Part shown: piece by piece, positions 7,887 through 16,521 of the stretch | Numbering within the stretch: position 1 is the stretch's first letter | How the letters are laid out: every line of letters starts with the position of its first letter | Assembly: GCF_026191675.1 (NCBI RefSeq) | Contig: NZ_JAKRRY010000021.1 | Coordinates: 1-64,000, forward strand | Direction of reading: 5' to 3' | Source of the DNA: Vibrio qingdaonensis | GTDB lineage: Bacteria; Pseudomonadota; Gammaproteobacteria; Enterobacterales; Vibrionaceae | DNA length: 64,000 nt | Notes under the pieces: model-generated | The model's input: the letters and a program-made list of their open reading frames with translations, nothing else | Told to the model about the DNA's origin: nothing | Databases searched by the model: none | Translations under genes and position numbers: made by a program

Positions 7887-9763
7887 TAGTAACCCTCTAT
7901 ATCTTCAAGATCATCATCGTCCAATGAGAGTTGAGTACTAACAACGTTTAATGCTGAATTACTGCTTCCATTTTTTCTAACGATTGAGCCAGGTCCTTCG
8001 GTGCCAACATCTCTGTATTTTGCAATTTTCGAAGTGTTCCCTGTTTTAGGTTGGGTGAGCTTTTTGTTTTTAGAACTACGCATTCTCTCTGCTTCCCCTT
8101 CAATAAGAGCCTCCATATAGAGATAGGTATCTGCTAAAGACTCTTCATTGACGAGGCTACGGGTATTCAACCTTCGCACTCTTTGAATTCGCTCATGTTC
8201 GAACAAAGAAAGCCCATTGGTATAGCCGCTGTTATCAACCGCTGGGACTTTTATGTATTTCTTTTCTGATTCAAGAAAAACGTAGATAGCGCTTATGTCC
8301 GACGGATCGGTTTTTGTCCTGACGAAGAGTTTTCCTTGTGAATTGACCGAATTGTATTTTCGATACTCTATGAGCTCATCCGATTGGTAGCGTAAATTGT
8401 GCAACCTGATCCCAGCTATCCCTATCGTCCGGTGCCGTAGCAACCCCAACTCAATGCGTAACTCTGCGGCAGCTTGTCCTTGATAGAAGTTTGGAAGCCA
8501 TTTCGATTCATGCCACTTATGATAAGGGACATTCCTTTCTCGACTATCTGAGTCCATGTGATAGCGGTCGATAACCCATTTATGTATTAACTCCATAAAT
8601 ACAGAAACTCTAACCGCAGACTCTTTTTTAGGATCGTAATCTTTAAGTTGGGTGGGGTTGGCGAATGTTTTTCCAGGCAGAGCGTTAACCAACCCCTTGT
8701 TTAGTTGGTCAAATAACTTTTCTATACCGGTCTTTCTCCACGGTTTTGCAGCTTGGCTATATTGAATGTCCGACACTAAAGGTCTCAAAGAGTCCTCTAG
8801 GCTATCACTCCAAAACTCGGCACCATTATCAACGACCAGATAGTCTATTTTTCCATGACATGGCCAATCATTCGTTATTGAAGGAAACTTATCTTTTATC
8901 CAGCTTTTATCTAGCAATGTACTCAACAACGCTTTTCTGACGGAATCAAAACTAGGCTCTCTAAAGTTAACGCTGAAGCCGACGATACATTTACTAAACC
9001 TGTCATAGAGCATGGTTAGATATGGGCGACCTAATGGAATATCTAACTCATCATCAATGAGAATGACTGGGACCGGAGTATGGTCAATTTCAACGTACTC
9101 CATCGGTTTCGTCGCTTCTATTTGCTGGCCTACAGAGCGGAACTCTCGATCTGCATGTCGCTTTCCATACCTTTCCACTGCAACATCATAGGGTGGTAAA
9201 CTATTCACTCTGTCATAAAATGCTCTTTGGCTAATTCGCTTGATTTTGCCTTCGACAATTTCTTGATTGGCTTTAATTACTCGGCTTTTGTAATAGCGGT
9301 AAGTTTCCGCGACGCTTAGACGCTCTTTGGTCAGGTATTTCTTTTCAATCGCTTCATCAATGAGCGACTGTGAATCTGTATGAACGGTTCTATTGCCTTT
9401 TTGGGCGTGTTTAGGAATGAGCGAAAGAACAGATCTTCCTGACTCAAAATACATTTTTTTCCAGCCAGCAAGAACTCGCCAACTCGGTGGAGATAACCCT
9501 AGCTCTTGTTCAGCCTGATTTAAAATCGGTACAAGATTTTTTTCTGTCCAGCCACCTTTTAGACGTTTTTCAGTAAATTGAATGACTTTAAGACGTCGTA
9601 ATGCTTCTTGTTGAGTTTTTACAGGATAGGTATCAATGGAAGGGAGATACGATTTATCTTCTTCAAATAAATCACTCGGTATTTGAGTTGCTAATTCCAC
9701 TTCTTTGGCAGAAGCTTCCATTTCATCAATGAAACCAAAAACGTCATCAAAATCTGACGTCAT
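7886..9763 (-). CDS. tnsB: TnsB-like DDE transposase
   Basis: About 625 residues, full length for the clade. TnsB binds the transposon ends and joins 3' ends to target DNA. The retroviral-integrase-type core shows the three acidic positions: D in YVEIDHTPVPV (about residue 230), D in YLVVDNGAEFW (about 315), and E in KPWRKTGIEKLFDQLN (about 350). N-terminal helix-turn-helix regions for end binding precede it, and a C-terminal beta-barrel and linker follow. The frame opens with TTG at 9775, but ATG at 9763, two bases past the tnsA stop, is the likelier start. No internal defect is visible. Confidence 0.93.
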   Translation of the reverse strand: MTSDFDDVFGFIDEMEASAKEVELATQIPSDLFEEDKSYLPSIDTYPVKTQQEALRRLKVIQFTEKRLKGGWTEKNLVPILNQAEQELGLSPPSWRVLAGWKKMYFESGRSVLSLIPKHAQKGNRTVHTDSQSLIDEAIEKKYLTKERLSVAETYRYYKSRVIKANQEIVEGKIKRISQRAFYDRVNSLPPYDVAVERYGKRHADREFRSVGQQIEATKPMEYVEIDHTPVPVILIDDELDIPLGRPYLTMLYDRFSKCIVGFSVNFREPSFDSVRKALLSTLLDKSWIKDKFPSITNDWPCHGKIDYLVVDNGAEFWSDSLEDSLRPLVSDIQYSQAAKPWRKTGIEKLFDQLNKGLVNALPGKTFANPTQLKDYDPKKESAVRVSVFMELIHKWVIDRYHMDSDSRERNVPYHKWHESKWLPNFYQGQAAAELRIELGLLRHRTIGIAGIRLHNLRYQSDELIEYRKYNSVNSQGKLFVRTKTDPSDISAIYVFLESEKKYIKVPAVDNSGYTNGLSLFEHERIQRVRRLNTRSLVNEESLADTYLYMEALIEGEAERMRSSKNKKLTQPKTGNTSKIAKYRDVGTEGPGSIVRKNGSSNSALNVVSTQLSLDDDDLEDIEGY

Positions 9764-9765
9764 AC

Positions 9766-10398
9766 CTAACACCAAACGTAGCTATTCAAACCAAAATCAG
9801 AGCATCTAATATCAGTCTTAACTCTCCCTGACGATAGCCAACAGAGTGTTGATATCAGAGTTTCATGCTCAGATAGTCCTAAGTGGTCGGAGATTTCGCG
9901 TAATTGTACTTTCTGTCTACGTTGTATAAACCCGAGAACAGACTTTTGCGCTTTAGTGATGGTATGCAAACCAGAGTAACGATGGAGTAACTTTAAGTTA
10001 CTGAATATGGGGTCAATCCGAATTTGTTTCTCTGTCACTAAAACAAGGCGTTTTCCTTGCTCTTCTAGTGCTACTCGTTGTTTTTCAGCAAATCGGAGTC
10101 TGAAGTCTGGTTTTAAAATCTGGCTTGAGTGCTTAATCTCGATAAGAGTAGATTGGTCATTATGATCATCGGCTAAAAAATCTGGCGTATAACGACACTT
10201 GCGACCATTAAAGTAGTAATGAAAACCGTGTGGTTGAGATATGTACCCTTTAACATCAGGGTTATATTCGAGATGGAAACAAAAATCGAACTCTAAAATA
10301 GAGAGGGTGCGAACGACAGCATCGTTTTTCAAGCTCATGAACTTGCAGATGTTGTGGACGTGAGAGGATTTTTTGGTTTGGTCGAACATAGTGCGCAT
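9766..10398 (-). CDS. tnsA: TnsA-like endonuclease
   Basis: About 210 residues. TnsA cuts the 5' strands at the transposon ends so that Tn7-like elements move by cut-and-paste. The restriction-endonuclease-like core is visible: E in SILEFDFCFHLEYN, D in CRYTPDFL, and ExK in LIEIKHS. This is followed by LVLVTEKQIRIDPIFSNLKLLHRY, characteristic of the Tn6677-like TnsA group, and a winged-helix C-terminus. Starts at GTG 10401, ATG 10398 or ATG 10389 are possible; none has a strong Shine-Dalgarno. First gene of tnsABC, immediately inside the transposon end. Confidence 0.93.
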   Translation of the reverse strand: MRTMFDQTKKSSHVHNICKFMSLKNDAVVRTLSILEFDFCFHLEYNPDVKGYISQPHGFHYYFNGRKCRYTPDFLADDHNDQSTLIEIKHSSQILKPDFRLRFAEKQRVALEEQGKRLVLVTEKQIRIDPIFSNLKLLHRYSGLHTITKAQKSVLGFIQRRQKVQLREISDHLGLSEHETLISTLCWLSSGRVKTDIRCSDFGLNSYVWC

Positions 10399-10401
10399 CA
10401 C

Positions 10402-10425
10402 TTTTGTTGTAAACCTACAACAAAA
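10402..10425. promoter_or_regulatory. Perfect palindrome abutting tnsA: probable operator
   Basis: TTTTGTTGTA (10402-10411) and TACAACAAAA (10416-10425) are exact 10-bp inverted repeats separated by four bases. The palindrome directly abuts the earliest tnsA start and lies between the transposon end and the operon. A dimeric repressor (XRE-type regulators control tns genes in related elements) could bind here; no such regulator gene is seen in this part of the element. Confidence 0.65.
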
Positions 10426-10443
10426 AATAGACTATGCTGACTT

Positions 10444-10497
10444 ATAGTGCAAATTTGCTAACTTCTTTGCAATTTATGCTAAGTTAGTTTGCAAACA
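10444..10497 (-). repeat. Tn7-like transposon right end with two TnsB-site-like repeats
   Basis: On the minus strand the end begins TGTTTGCAAAC at 10497. Two related 20-bp repeats follow at 10484-10465 (ACTTAGCATAAATTGCAAAG) and 10463-10444 (AGTTAGCAAATTTGCACTAT), spaced 21 bp apart. A terminal TGT followed by closely spaced about 20-bp TnsB sites is the normal design of Tn7-type ends. Confidence 0.7.
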
Positions 10498-10503
10498 TCA
10501 GAT

Positions 10504-10612
10504 GGGTGGAAGCCCCAGCCACATCCCGGCACACAAGTCATCCGCTGCGGCTGCTTCCTTCCGGATCTGACCGAGTTCACGAACTATTGTTGCGGGAGGA
10601 CCAGGGCCTCCA
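10504..10612 (-). ncRNA. ffs: 4.5S RNA of the signal recognition particle
   Basis: About 109 nt. On the minus strand it carries the conserved SRP core CAGATCCGGAAGGAAGCAGC and the matching strand GATGACTTGTGTGCCGGGAT. The 5' segment TGGAGGCCCTGG pairs with the 3' segment GGGGCTTCCA, closing the hairpin. The RNA binds Ffh and targets inner-membrane proteins. The ends are estimated from the E. coli RNA. The transposon end lies about 7 bp past the 3' end, so the RNA is intact. Confidence 0.95.
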
Positions 10613-10654
10613 TAGATTCTGTTGATTTTGCGCTAAGGCCAAATCGTGGAAAGG

Positions 10655-10683
10655 ATTATCAGGTATAGGCGCATTGAATGCAA
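10655..10683 (-). promoter_or_regulatory. Probable sigma-70 promoter of ffs
   Basis: On the minus strand, TTGCAT (10683-10678) and GATAAT (10660-10655) are spaced 17 bp apart, a near-consensus promoter about 45 bp upstream of the mature ffs 5' end. Confidence 0.7.
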
Positions 10684-10735
10684 TAGCTAAGCAGACTTTT
10701 TAGTGTAAGTTAGCGTTAAGTGACTAGAGATTAAA

Positions 10736-10766
10736 CAAAAAGGCATTAAAGCGAACTTCAATGCCC
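10736..10766 (-). terminator. Rho-independent terminator after the 10794-11534 gene
   Basis: On the minus strand, GGCATTGAAG-TTCG-CTTTAATGCC is a stable stem with a UUCG tetraloop followed by TTTTTGTTT, located 30 bp past the stop of the membrane protein gene and upstream of ffs. Confidence 0.8.
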
Positions 10767-10793
10767 ATATGAAAGCCATTTTGCTAACAAAAA

Positions 10794-11534
10794 TCAGTGT
10801 TCTTGGTTTTCACGGTCACTTCGCAAAATGTAGTCCGTCATCCATGCCGTCCCTAGTAGGCATATCCAAACAACAAAAACAGGCTTGGGTACGTCAACAC
10901 CAGGGGCAATGACAAGCGCGGCAAAACCAACACTCGGCAGTGTCCAGCACAGCAGTTTATTCCAGCGGAAGGTTGGAAGCTTACCAAGACTCTCCATTGA
11001 GGCGAGCATACCGGTAAAACACAATGCGATGAGCGCAGCATGGGGTAGACCTGCGGCCCAAATTGGAATGATCAGCGCCAGTGACCACCAGCTGTGTTTA
11101 TTACTGCCCTTCCAATGGCTCGCTGCATACCATGCCACAAATACCGCAAAGCCTTGAATCAACGTGACCATTGGGGTGCCCCCTAGCTTCCCAGACAACT
11201 GAGTCATCATAATTCCGACATTCAGTGTGATAACAATCAGGCCAACGAGGCAAACTATCCAAATGTTGCTGCGCCGAGAAGAGGCGACCATAAATACCGG
11301 AAGGAGAATCCAAACCGCAATGGACATGGCGATACTTTGCATTGGCAATGTTATTCCATACACCACCATTGCCGCGAGCAAAGCTAGACCAGCCACCCCT
11401 CCTTGTGGAAGCACCCATAATGCTGGAATCATCAGCGCTAAAACGGGAATATCACCTTCAGTAACGCTAATTGCTCTGGCGCAAACCATGGCAAGAATAC
11501 TTGTGATTACGAACTGAAACACCGAAAATACCAT
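10794..11534 (-). CDS. Multi-pass inner membrane protein, unknown function
   Basis: 246 residues with about seven or eight hydrophobic segments spread over the whole length, a short hydrophilic C-terminus (SDRENQEH), and no recognisable soluble domain. No family is recognised. It has its own terminator upstream of ffs and is divergent from the alkyltransferase-like gene at 11586, so it probably has an independent promoter in the 50-bp gap. Confidence 0.75.
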   Translation of the reverse strand: MVFSVFQFVITSILAMVCARAISVTEGDIPVLALMIPALWVLPQGGVAGLALLAAMVVYGITLPMQSIAMSIAVWILLPVFMVASSRRSNIWIVCLVGLIVITLNVGIMMTQLSGKLGGTPMVTLIQGFAVFVAWYAASHWKGSNKHSWWSLALIIPIWAAGLPHAALIALCFTGMLASMESLGKLPTFRWNKLLCWTLPSVGFAALVIAPGVDVPKPVFVVWICLLGTAWMTDYILRSDRENQEH

Positions 11535-11585
11535 TGCTCCTCCCTATACCGATCCATGGCACATTGAACTAGGACTACATTCAGT

Positions 11586-11888
11586 ATGGAACAGTTTCGA
11601 ACACAAATCTTTGCTGTAATTCACCAAATTCCGCATGGAACTGTGACAACGTACGGACAGATTGCAAAAATGGCTGGCTATCCTGGCTACGCTCGACATG
11701 TTGGCAAGGCACTGAGCGACTTACCAAAAGGCAGTACCCTTCCTTGGCATAGAGTGATCAATGGTAAAGGCGAAATTTCATTAACTGGCGAACGTTTCAG
11801 CGTCCAAAGAGCAAAACTATTGGAGGAAGGGGTTGTCTTCACAGCAAGCGGTAAAGTCAGCTTACGCACTTATGGCTGGCAGGTATAA
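11586..11888 (+). CDS. ybaZ: Alkyltransferase-like protein (Atl/YbaZ)
   Basis: 100 residues, the size of the alkyltransferase-like family. These proteins bind O6-alkylguanine lesions and flag them for nucleotide excision repair without transferring the alkyl group. The active-site motif reads PWHRVI where O6-methylguanine-DNA methyltransferases have PCHRV; the Cys-to-Trp change is the family hallmark. The DNA-binding helix is HGTVTTYGQIAKMAGYPGYARHVG. In E. coli ybaZ also lies next to ffs and ybaY, so this is the ancestral context into which the transposon inserted. Confidence 0.95.
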   Translation: MEQFRTQIFAVIHQIPHGTVTTYGQIAKMAGYPGYARHVGKALSDLPKGSTLPWHRVINGKGEISLTGERFSVQRAKLLEEGVVFTASGKVSLRTYGWQV

Positions 11889-11985
11889 ATGAAGTATCGG
11901 GTTCGATGCGTCGCGGCTGAGCGAAACCATTATCGGACTAAACCGCTACCTGGCTAAGCGAATAACCAGATAGCGATAATTGGCT

Positions 11986-12429
11986 TTACTTCGCGTGTAC
12001 GCCAATAAGAAGTAGATTCACTTCTTCTGTCTTATTTTGATCGGTAATCACTGGGTAGGACGTATCGCTGATAAAACGCAGTTTGCCGTCTACCTCAATA
12101 CGCGCACTCACACTGTACGTGTGTCGGGCATCGATATCTGCGCTGTTGTAGCTCAGTTCAAAATCAAATGGGACTTGCGCGCCCTCTGTTTCAAACGTCT
12201 GCTCAGAAATCACCGTTGCTGGCGCATCGGCTAGTGAGACATCTTGCAGTTTCACTGTCACAACCGCGTTTGGTGGCAGTGCGATTCTCTCACGATACGC
12301 AATGCTGCCTTTCACTGATGTCATGCCACTCTCTACCGCTACTTTCGAGTCTGTCGCTGGTGCAGTTTGGCACCCAGCAAGTGTTAAGCCTAATACGACC
12401 GCCAATAAACCTGAAAATACCTTCTTCAT
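11986..12429 (-). CDS. ybaY: YbaY-family lipoprotein
   Basis: 147 residues. A lipoprotein signal with lipobox LAGC (MKKVFSGLLAVVLGLTLAGCQ) is followed by one domain of the YbaY type, a beta-sandwich beginning VKGSIAYRERIALPPNAVVTVKLQDVS. Probable outer-membrane lipoprotein; its role is not established. It lies between ybaZ and tesB as in E. coli. Confidence 0.88.
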   Translation of the reverse strand: MKKVFSGLLAVVLGLTLAGCQTAPATDSKVAVESGMTSVKGSIAYRERIALPPNAVVTVKLQDVSLADAPATVISEQTFETEGAQVPFDFELSYNSADIDARHTYSVSARIEVDGKLRFISDTSYPVITDQNKTEEVNLLLIGVHAK

Positions 12430-12651
12430 AAAGCCTCTCTATTTAATATGTGCACTTATGCTCGTCAGTGCCAACCTGTATTACATTAAAGATATCAGAA
12501 ATTTATCCATCCATTGTAGGAATAGCGCCAGAATGCATTATTCTCATACCATTCCTACATGACTTGTTACGTGATGAAGCTCACGAGCAACTTGACGAAC
12601 AAACTGACAAAACCCACACTTGCAGTATTGAACTTGAGTATAAGTGAATTT

Positions 12652-13512
12652 ATGAGTAAACCATTACGTGAATTGCTGGAATTGCTTCAACTAGAAAAGC
12701 TAGAAGAAGGATTGTTTCGTGGTCAAAGCCAACACTTGGGTTTACCGCAGGTGTATGGTGGTCAAGTCATCGGGCAAGCGCTGTCAGCCGCTCGATATAC
12801 GGTATCAGATGATCGCACGGTACACTCGTTTCACAGCTATTTCCTCTACCCTGGAGATGCGGAAAAACCGATTATTTATGATGTAGAAAATCTGCGTGAC
12901 GGTAAGAGCTTTAGTACAAGACGAGTAAAAGCCATCCAAAATGGACGACCGATTTTTTACCTCACAGCGAGCTACCATGGGCACGCGCCGGGGTTTGAAC
13001 ATCAAACCGAGATGCCTGTTGTTGATGGGCCTGAGAATTATGTTTCAGAGTCCGAACTGGCGGCGCGTATTGCGGACTTTTTGCCCCCTAAAATTCGAGA
13101 GGTGTTTTGCAGTGAAGAGGCCATTGAAGTACGCCCTGTCACTGTGATCAATCCGCTCAAACCGGAAAAAGCAGAACCTAAGCAGTATTTGTGGATTCGC
13201 GCGAATGGCGAGGTACCAGATAATGCACTCATCCATCAATACCTACTTGGTTACGCATCGGATTGGCGCTTCCTAACCACAGCGTTGCACCCACATGGTG
13301 TTTCTATTATGTCACCGAAATTTCAATTGGCGACGATTGATCACTCTATGTGGTTTCATCGTCCGGTTAAAATTGATGAATGGTTGCTTTATGCCATTGA
13401 TAGCCCTAATGCGAGTAACTCGCGCGGCTTGGTTCGTGGTGAGATTTTCAATAGAAAAGGCGATCTCGTCGCCTCCACTATCCAAGAAGGCGTGATGCGA
13501 TTTAGTGAATAA
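12652..13512 (+). CDS. tesB: Acyl-CoA thioesterase II
   Basis: 286 residues from the ATG at 12652; 31 upstream in-frame codons lack similarity and are excluded. TesB hydrolyses medium- and long-chain acyl-CoA to free acid and CoA. The sequence matches E. coli TesB along its full length: [27 protein letters not shown], then [13 protein letters not shown] in the N-terminal hotdog fold, and [11 protein letters not shown] plus STIQEGVMR in the C-terminal hotdog fold with the catalytic Asp and Gln region. Monocistronic, with its own terminator. Confidence 0.96.
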   Translation: MSKPLRELLELLQLEKLEEGLFRGQSQHLGLPQVYGGQVIGQALSAARYTVSDDRTVHSFHSYFLYPGDAEKPIIYDVENLRDGKSFSTRRVKAIQNGRPIFYLTASYHGHAPGFEHQTEMPVVDGPENYVSESELAARIADFLPPKIREVFCSEEAIEVRPVTVINPLKPEKAEPKQYLWIRANGEVPDNALIHQYLLGYASDWRFLTTALHPHGVSIMSPKFQLATIDHSMWFHRPVKIDEWLLYAIDSPNASNSRGLVRGEIFNRKGDLVASTIQEGVMRFSE

Positions 13513-13551
13513 TTTCGCTCTGTCACGATCTCAGTGCCACTAAAAACGCAC

Positions 13552-13580
13552 AAAGCCAGCCGAAAACACGGCTGGCTTTT
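13552..13580. terminator. Bidirectional terminator between tesB and the aldehyde dehydrogenase gene
   Basis: AAAGCCAGCC-GAAAACAC-GGCTGGCTTTT forms a strong stem with A and T tracts on the two sides, placed between two converging genes. Confidence 0.85.
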
Positions 13581-13650
13581 CTGTATTCACACGCTTTTTC
13601 CAGAATTAACACACTTTAGCTGCGCTCAATCAACCGCCAGGCCTAAAACG

Positions 13651-15090
13651 CTAGTCAGGGTATTTACCCCACTTCCTATTGATAAGAAAGTTAACCATTC
13701 GGCGAGCAAAGCCTGAGTATGGTGCAGTTAAAAATGCCGTCGCTGCCCACTTTCCTTGGGCCATCACTGGACGCATCTTAGATAAGCTATTAAACCCTTC
13801 TCGGCCGTGATAATGCCCCATACCACTAGGCCCCACGCCACCAAACGGTAAGTCGTGCTGGCCGACGTGCAGCATAACATCATTAATGGTGACACCTCCC
13901 GATAAGGTATTTTCTAACACTGTCTTTTGCAGCGTCTTGTCATCTGAAAAAATATACAGGGCTAAAGGCCTATCTCGCTGACTAATAAAGTGATAGACAT
14001 CATCCAACGTTTTGTACGTTAAAATCGGCAAAATAGGCCCAAAGATTTCACGTGTCATTACGTTTTCATCTACCGCTGGCGTCACCACCAAATGAATAGG
14101 AAAGCGTCGACTTACGGCATCAGGTTCACTATCCGGGATAAGATTAATCACCTCACCACTACCCGCTTTTGCCAAGCTGAGTGTCTCACTTAAACGCTGA
14201 AACGACACATCATCAATTACGGCTGTATAGTCGGGGTGCTCAATCGTTTTGAAGCGCTTTTTCACGATAGACTTTGCTGACTTAATCACCGAATCAAGCT
14301 TATCTTCTGGTACAAAAAGATAGTCTGGCGCTACACATGTTTGCCCTGCGTTATACATTTTTCCGGTCAAAATACGCTTCATTGCTTTTTTAATATCGTA
14401 ATCCGGCGCGATAATAGTGGGTGATTTCCCTCCTAACTCTAGCGTTACAGGCGTAAGGTTCTCTGCCGCTGCAGCCATCACTTTGCGACCTGTCGCCCCA
14501 GAGCCAGTAAAGATCAGGTGATCAAACGCCAGTTTAGAAAAAGCTTGGCCTGTCTCGCCCGTTTCGGCAATAAAACAAATTTCATCTTCCGTAAACGCCG
14601 TTGAAAACACTTCCGCTAAGACGCGACAAAGATGCTGAGAGTTTTCTGACATTTTTACCATTACGCGATTACCCGCGGCCAATGCAGCGGTCATTGGTCC
14701 TATCGCAAGAAACAACGGATAATTCCATGGCACAATAATACCAACCACACCGATAGGTTGCGGAATAACACTATTCTTGGCGGGTTGAAACCATATGGCG
14801 GTATGACGCGACTTGGGCTTCATCCACTTTTTAAGTTGTTTACGGGCATCCACAATGCCGTCAATCGAAGAGAAAAACTCCAGCAATGCCGTTTCCGTTG
14901 AAGAGCGATGGCCAAAATCCTTACGAATGGCCTCACACAACACCGCCTGGTTTTGACGAATAAGGCGCTCTACCTTGGACAAATTACTCAATCGCAATTC
15001 ACGACTAAGAAAAGGCGACTCTGTAAACGCTCGTTTTTGCTGGTTAAAACACGCTTGCATTTCTAATTCACTAAGCTCGACTTGGCTCAT
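13651..15090 (-). CDS. NAD(P)-dependent aldehyde dehydrogenase (coniferyl aldehyde dehydrogenase family)
   Basis: About 479 residues from the ATG at 15090, which shares a base with the stop of the upstream alcohol dehydrogenase gene (translational coupling); the 15 preceding codons are excluded. It oxidises aldehydes to acids with NAD(P). The nucleotide-binding loop is IFTGSGATGRKV, the general base Glu lies in TLELGGKSP, and the catalytic Cys in NAGQTCVAPDY. Overall resemblance is to the CalB-type subgroup; the natural substrate is unknown. The C-terminus is basic (RRMVNFLINRKWGKYPD). With the neighbouring alcohol dehydrogenase it could convert an alcohol to a carboxylic acid. Confidence 0.9.
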   Translation of the reverse strand: MSQVELSELEMQACFNQQKRAFTESPFLSRELRLSNLSKVERLIRQNQAVLCEAIRKDFGHRSSTETALLEFFSSIDGIVDARKQLKKWMKPKSRHTAIWFQPAKNSVIPQPIGVVGIIVPWNYPLFLAIGPMTAALAAGNRVMVKMSENSQHLCRVLAEVFSTAFTEDEICFIAETGETGQAFSKLAFDHLIFTGSGATGRKVMAAAAENLTPVTLELGGKSPTIIAPDYDIKKAMKRILTGKMYNAGQTCVAPDYLFVPEDKLDSVIKSAKSIVKKRFKTIEHPDYTAVIDDVSFQRLSETLSLAKAGSGEVINLIPDSEPDAVSRRFPIHLVVTPAVDENVMTREIFGPILPILTYKTLDDVYHFISQRDRPLALYIFSDDKTLQKTVLENTLSGGVTINDVMLHVGQHDLPFGGVGPSGMGHYHGREGFNSLSKMRPVMAQGKWAATAFLTAPYSGFARRMVNFLINRKWGKYPD

Positions 15091-16283
15091 TATTCGACTC
15101 CTAATTCGACCAGTTTTTCCAATAACTGCTGACACTCTAATCGTGACATCACCTCGGGAACCGGATACTCACCAAAGGCTTCTTTTATCGCTTGCTGCGC
15201 AATATGAGGAATGTCTTCTACTTGCAATTCTTTGACGACTTTCGGAATCGCAATACGCTCTAATAGCGCGTTAACCGCATCGGTAAACTGTGAGGATGCG
15301 CTCCCGTGTACACTGTCTTTATAGCCCAGCTCAACCGCTAGCTGTGTCAGTCGTGCGTTATCTCTTTGTTGGATCCCCTCTAGCACAAGGGGTAATACAA
15401 TGGCATTCGCTCGGCCGTGAGGCACGTGATAAAACGCACCGAGTTGATGGGCAATGGCATGAACATAGCCGATATAAGTGCGCGTAAAGGCAAGCCCAGC
15501 TTCAAAACTTGCCAACGCCATTTGCTCTCTGGCATGGGTATTGTTGCCATCTTCGTACGCCGTTGGTAGCTCACTAAAAATTCGCTTAATTGCGCTCACC
15601 GACCATTGGCGAGTTTGTGTATTCGCGTACCCACTTAAATACGATTCAATGGCATGAGTTAAGGCATCTGCGCCCGTTTCAGCCGTTACCTGTGCAGGTA
15701 AACCTAACATCAACTCTGGGTCAAGAATCGCGACTTTGGGTACCAAGAACGGGTCGGTGATGGAGCGTTTTTTTCGGGCATCAACATCACTAACCACTGC
15801 GGCGACGGTACACTCAGAGCCAGTGCCTGCCGTAGTGGGTATCGCGATAATAGGCATAAGACGACGATGTACCTTAAGTAACCCCGGTAACTTCGCCACG
15901 TCTTTATTGGTTTTGACACTCGCCGCCATCGCTTTTGCGCAATCCATAGGCGAACCACCACCAAAGGCAATAACGCTATCGCTAGCATGGTTCTGGTAGT
16001 GTTCGACGCCTCGTCTCACCATTTCATAGTCGGGGTCTGGGGTAATGTCATCAAAAATTGAATAGCCAATATTCGCGTCATCTAGCGTCTGCAGTAGGCT
16101 ATCGAGTAAACCCAATTTCATCAAAACATGATCCGTCACGATGCAAGGTTTACTCACGCCAAGTTGTTTGCATATTTTAGCAATATCATTCACTTTGCCA
16201 CGCCCAGAAATGCACGTTGGCTGTGGAACAGGCACCATTTTAATAAACGGTTTCTTAACGGAAACCAGGCATTGGTGCAGCAT
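15090..16283 (-). CDS. Iron-containing alcohol dehydrogenase
   Basis: About 397 residues from the ATG at 16283, preceded by AAGGAG at good spacing; a longer TTG start lies inside the leader. Group III Fe-dependent ADH: the NAD-binding segment is VIAFGGGSPMDCAKAMA, the family signature is PTTAGTGSECTVAAVVSD, and metal ligands lie in GADALTHAIESYLSG and HAIAHQLGAFYHVPHG. First gene of a two-gene operon with the aldehyde dehydrogenase. The 217 bp upstream (16305-16521) hold no gene. Confidence 0.92.
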   Translation of the reverse strand: MLHQCLVSVKKPFIKMVPVPQPTCISGRGKVNDIAKICKQLGVSKPCIVTDHVLMKLGLLDSLLQTLDDANIGYSIFDDITPDPDYEMVRRGVEHYQNHASDSVIAFGGGSPMDCAKAMAASVKTNKDVAKLPGLLKVHRRLMPIIAIPTTAGTGSECTVAAVVSDVDARKKRSITDPFLVPKVAILDPELMLGLPAQVTAETGADALTHAIESYLSGYANTQTRQWSVSAIKRIFSELPTAYEDGNNTHAREQMALASFEAGLAFTRTYIGYVHAIAHQLGAFYHVPHGRANAIVLPLVLEGIQQRDNARLTQLAVELGYKDSVHGSASSQFTDAVNALLERIAIPKVVKELQVEDIPHIAQQAIKEAFGEYPVPEVMSRLECQQLLEKLVELGVE

Positions 16284-16521
16284 ATCGACGCTCCTTATAG
16301 ACAAAATGATTGAGTAGACGAACTAAAGCAGTTCTGCGACATTATTCTGATAACAGCGCTCAGACAACCCAACTTTCACGATTAAGCTTCACCCGTTAAG
16401 TACTAACGACTCCGCTTTTAATGACATTCAGTTATAGAGTGATTGCTCCATATAAGCAAGATTGTCATCCAAGAGTTGAGAGTCGTATACCTGCGACATA
16501 ATGCCAACTAAATCGTGCCCG

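Larger units (their letters stand above)
1..10497. mobile_element. Tn7-like transposon (tns-proximal part), inserted beside ffs
   Basis: The right boundary is supported by a terminal TGT (minus strand, at 10497), two 20-bp repeats just inside it, and a tnsA-tnsB-tnsC operon immediately inside the end, about 7 bp past the 3' end of ffs. Insertion next to ffs is a known preference of a Tn7-like group related to Tn6677 and the I-F3 elements. The opposite end is not in this window, so the left limit given is only the window edge. Cargo from 1 to 7100 is rich in IS fragments and disrupted genes. IS6-mediated rearrangement could have brought in or removed material, so membership of the leftmost part is inferred. 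No tniQ, tnsD, tnsE, cas gene or CRISPR array is visible. Confidence 0.72.

Noticed and set aside
1-10500. A CRISPR array or Cas genes in the transposon
   Set aside because: No regularly spaced direct repeats with unique spacers and no Cas motifs were seen on either strand in this interval.
12559-12651. A 31-residue N-terminal extension of TesB
   Set aside because: The family starts at the ATG at 12652; the upstream codons are not conserved and look like untranslated leader.
13651-16283. Alcohol/aldehyde dehydrogenase pair as a microcompartment or butanol pathway
   Set aside because: No shell proteins, CoA-dependent domains or other pathway genes are nearby; only a general two-step oxidation can be supported.
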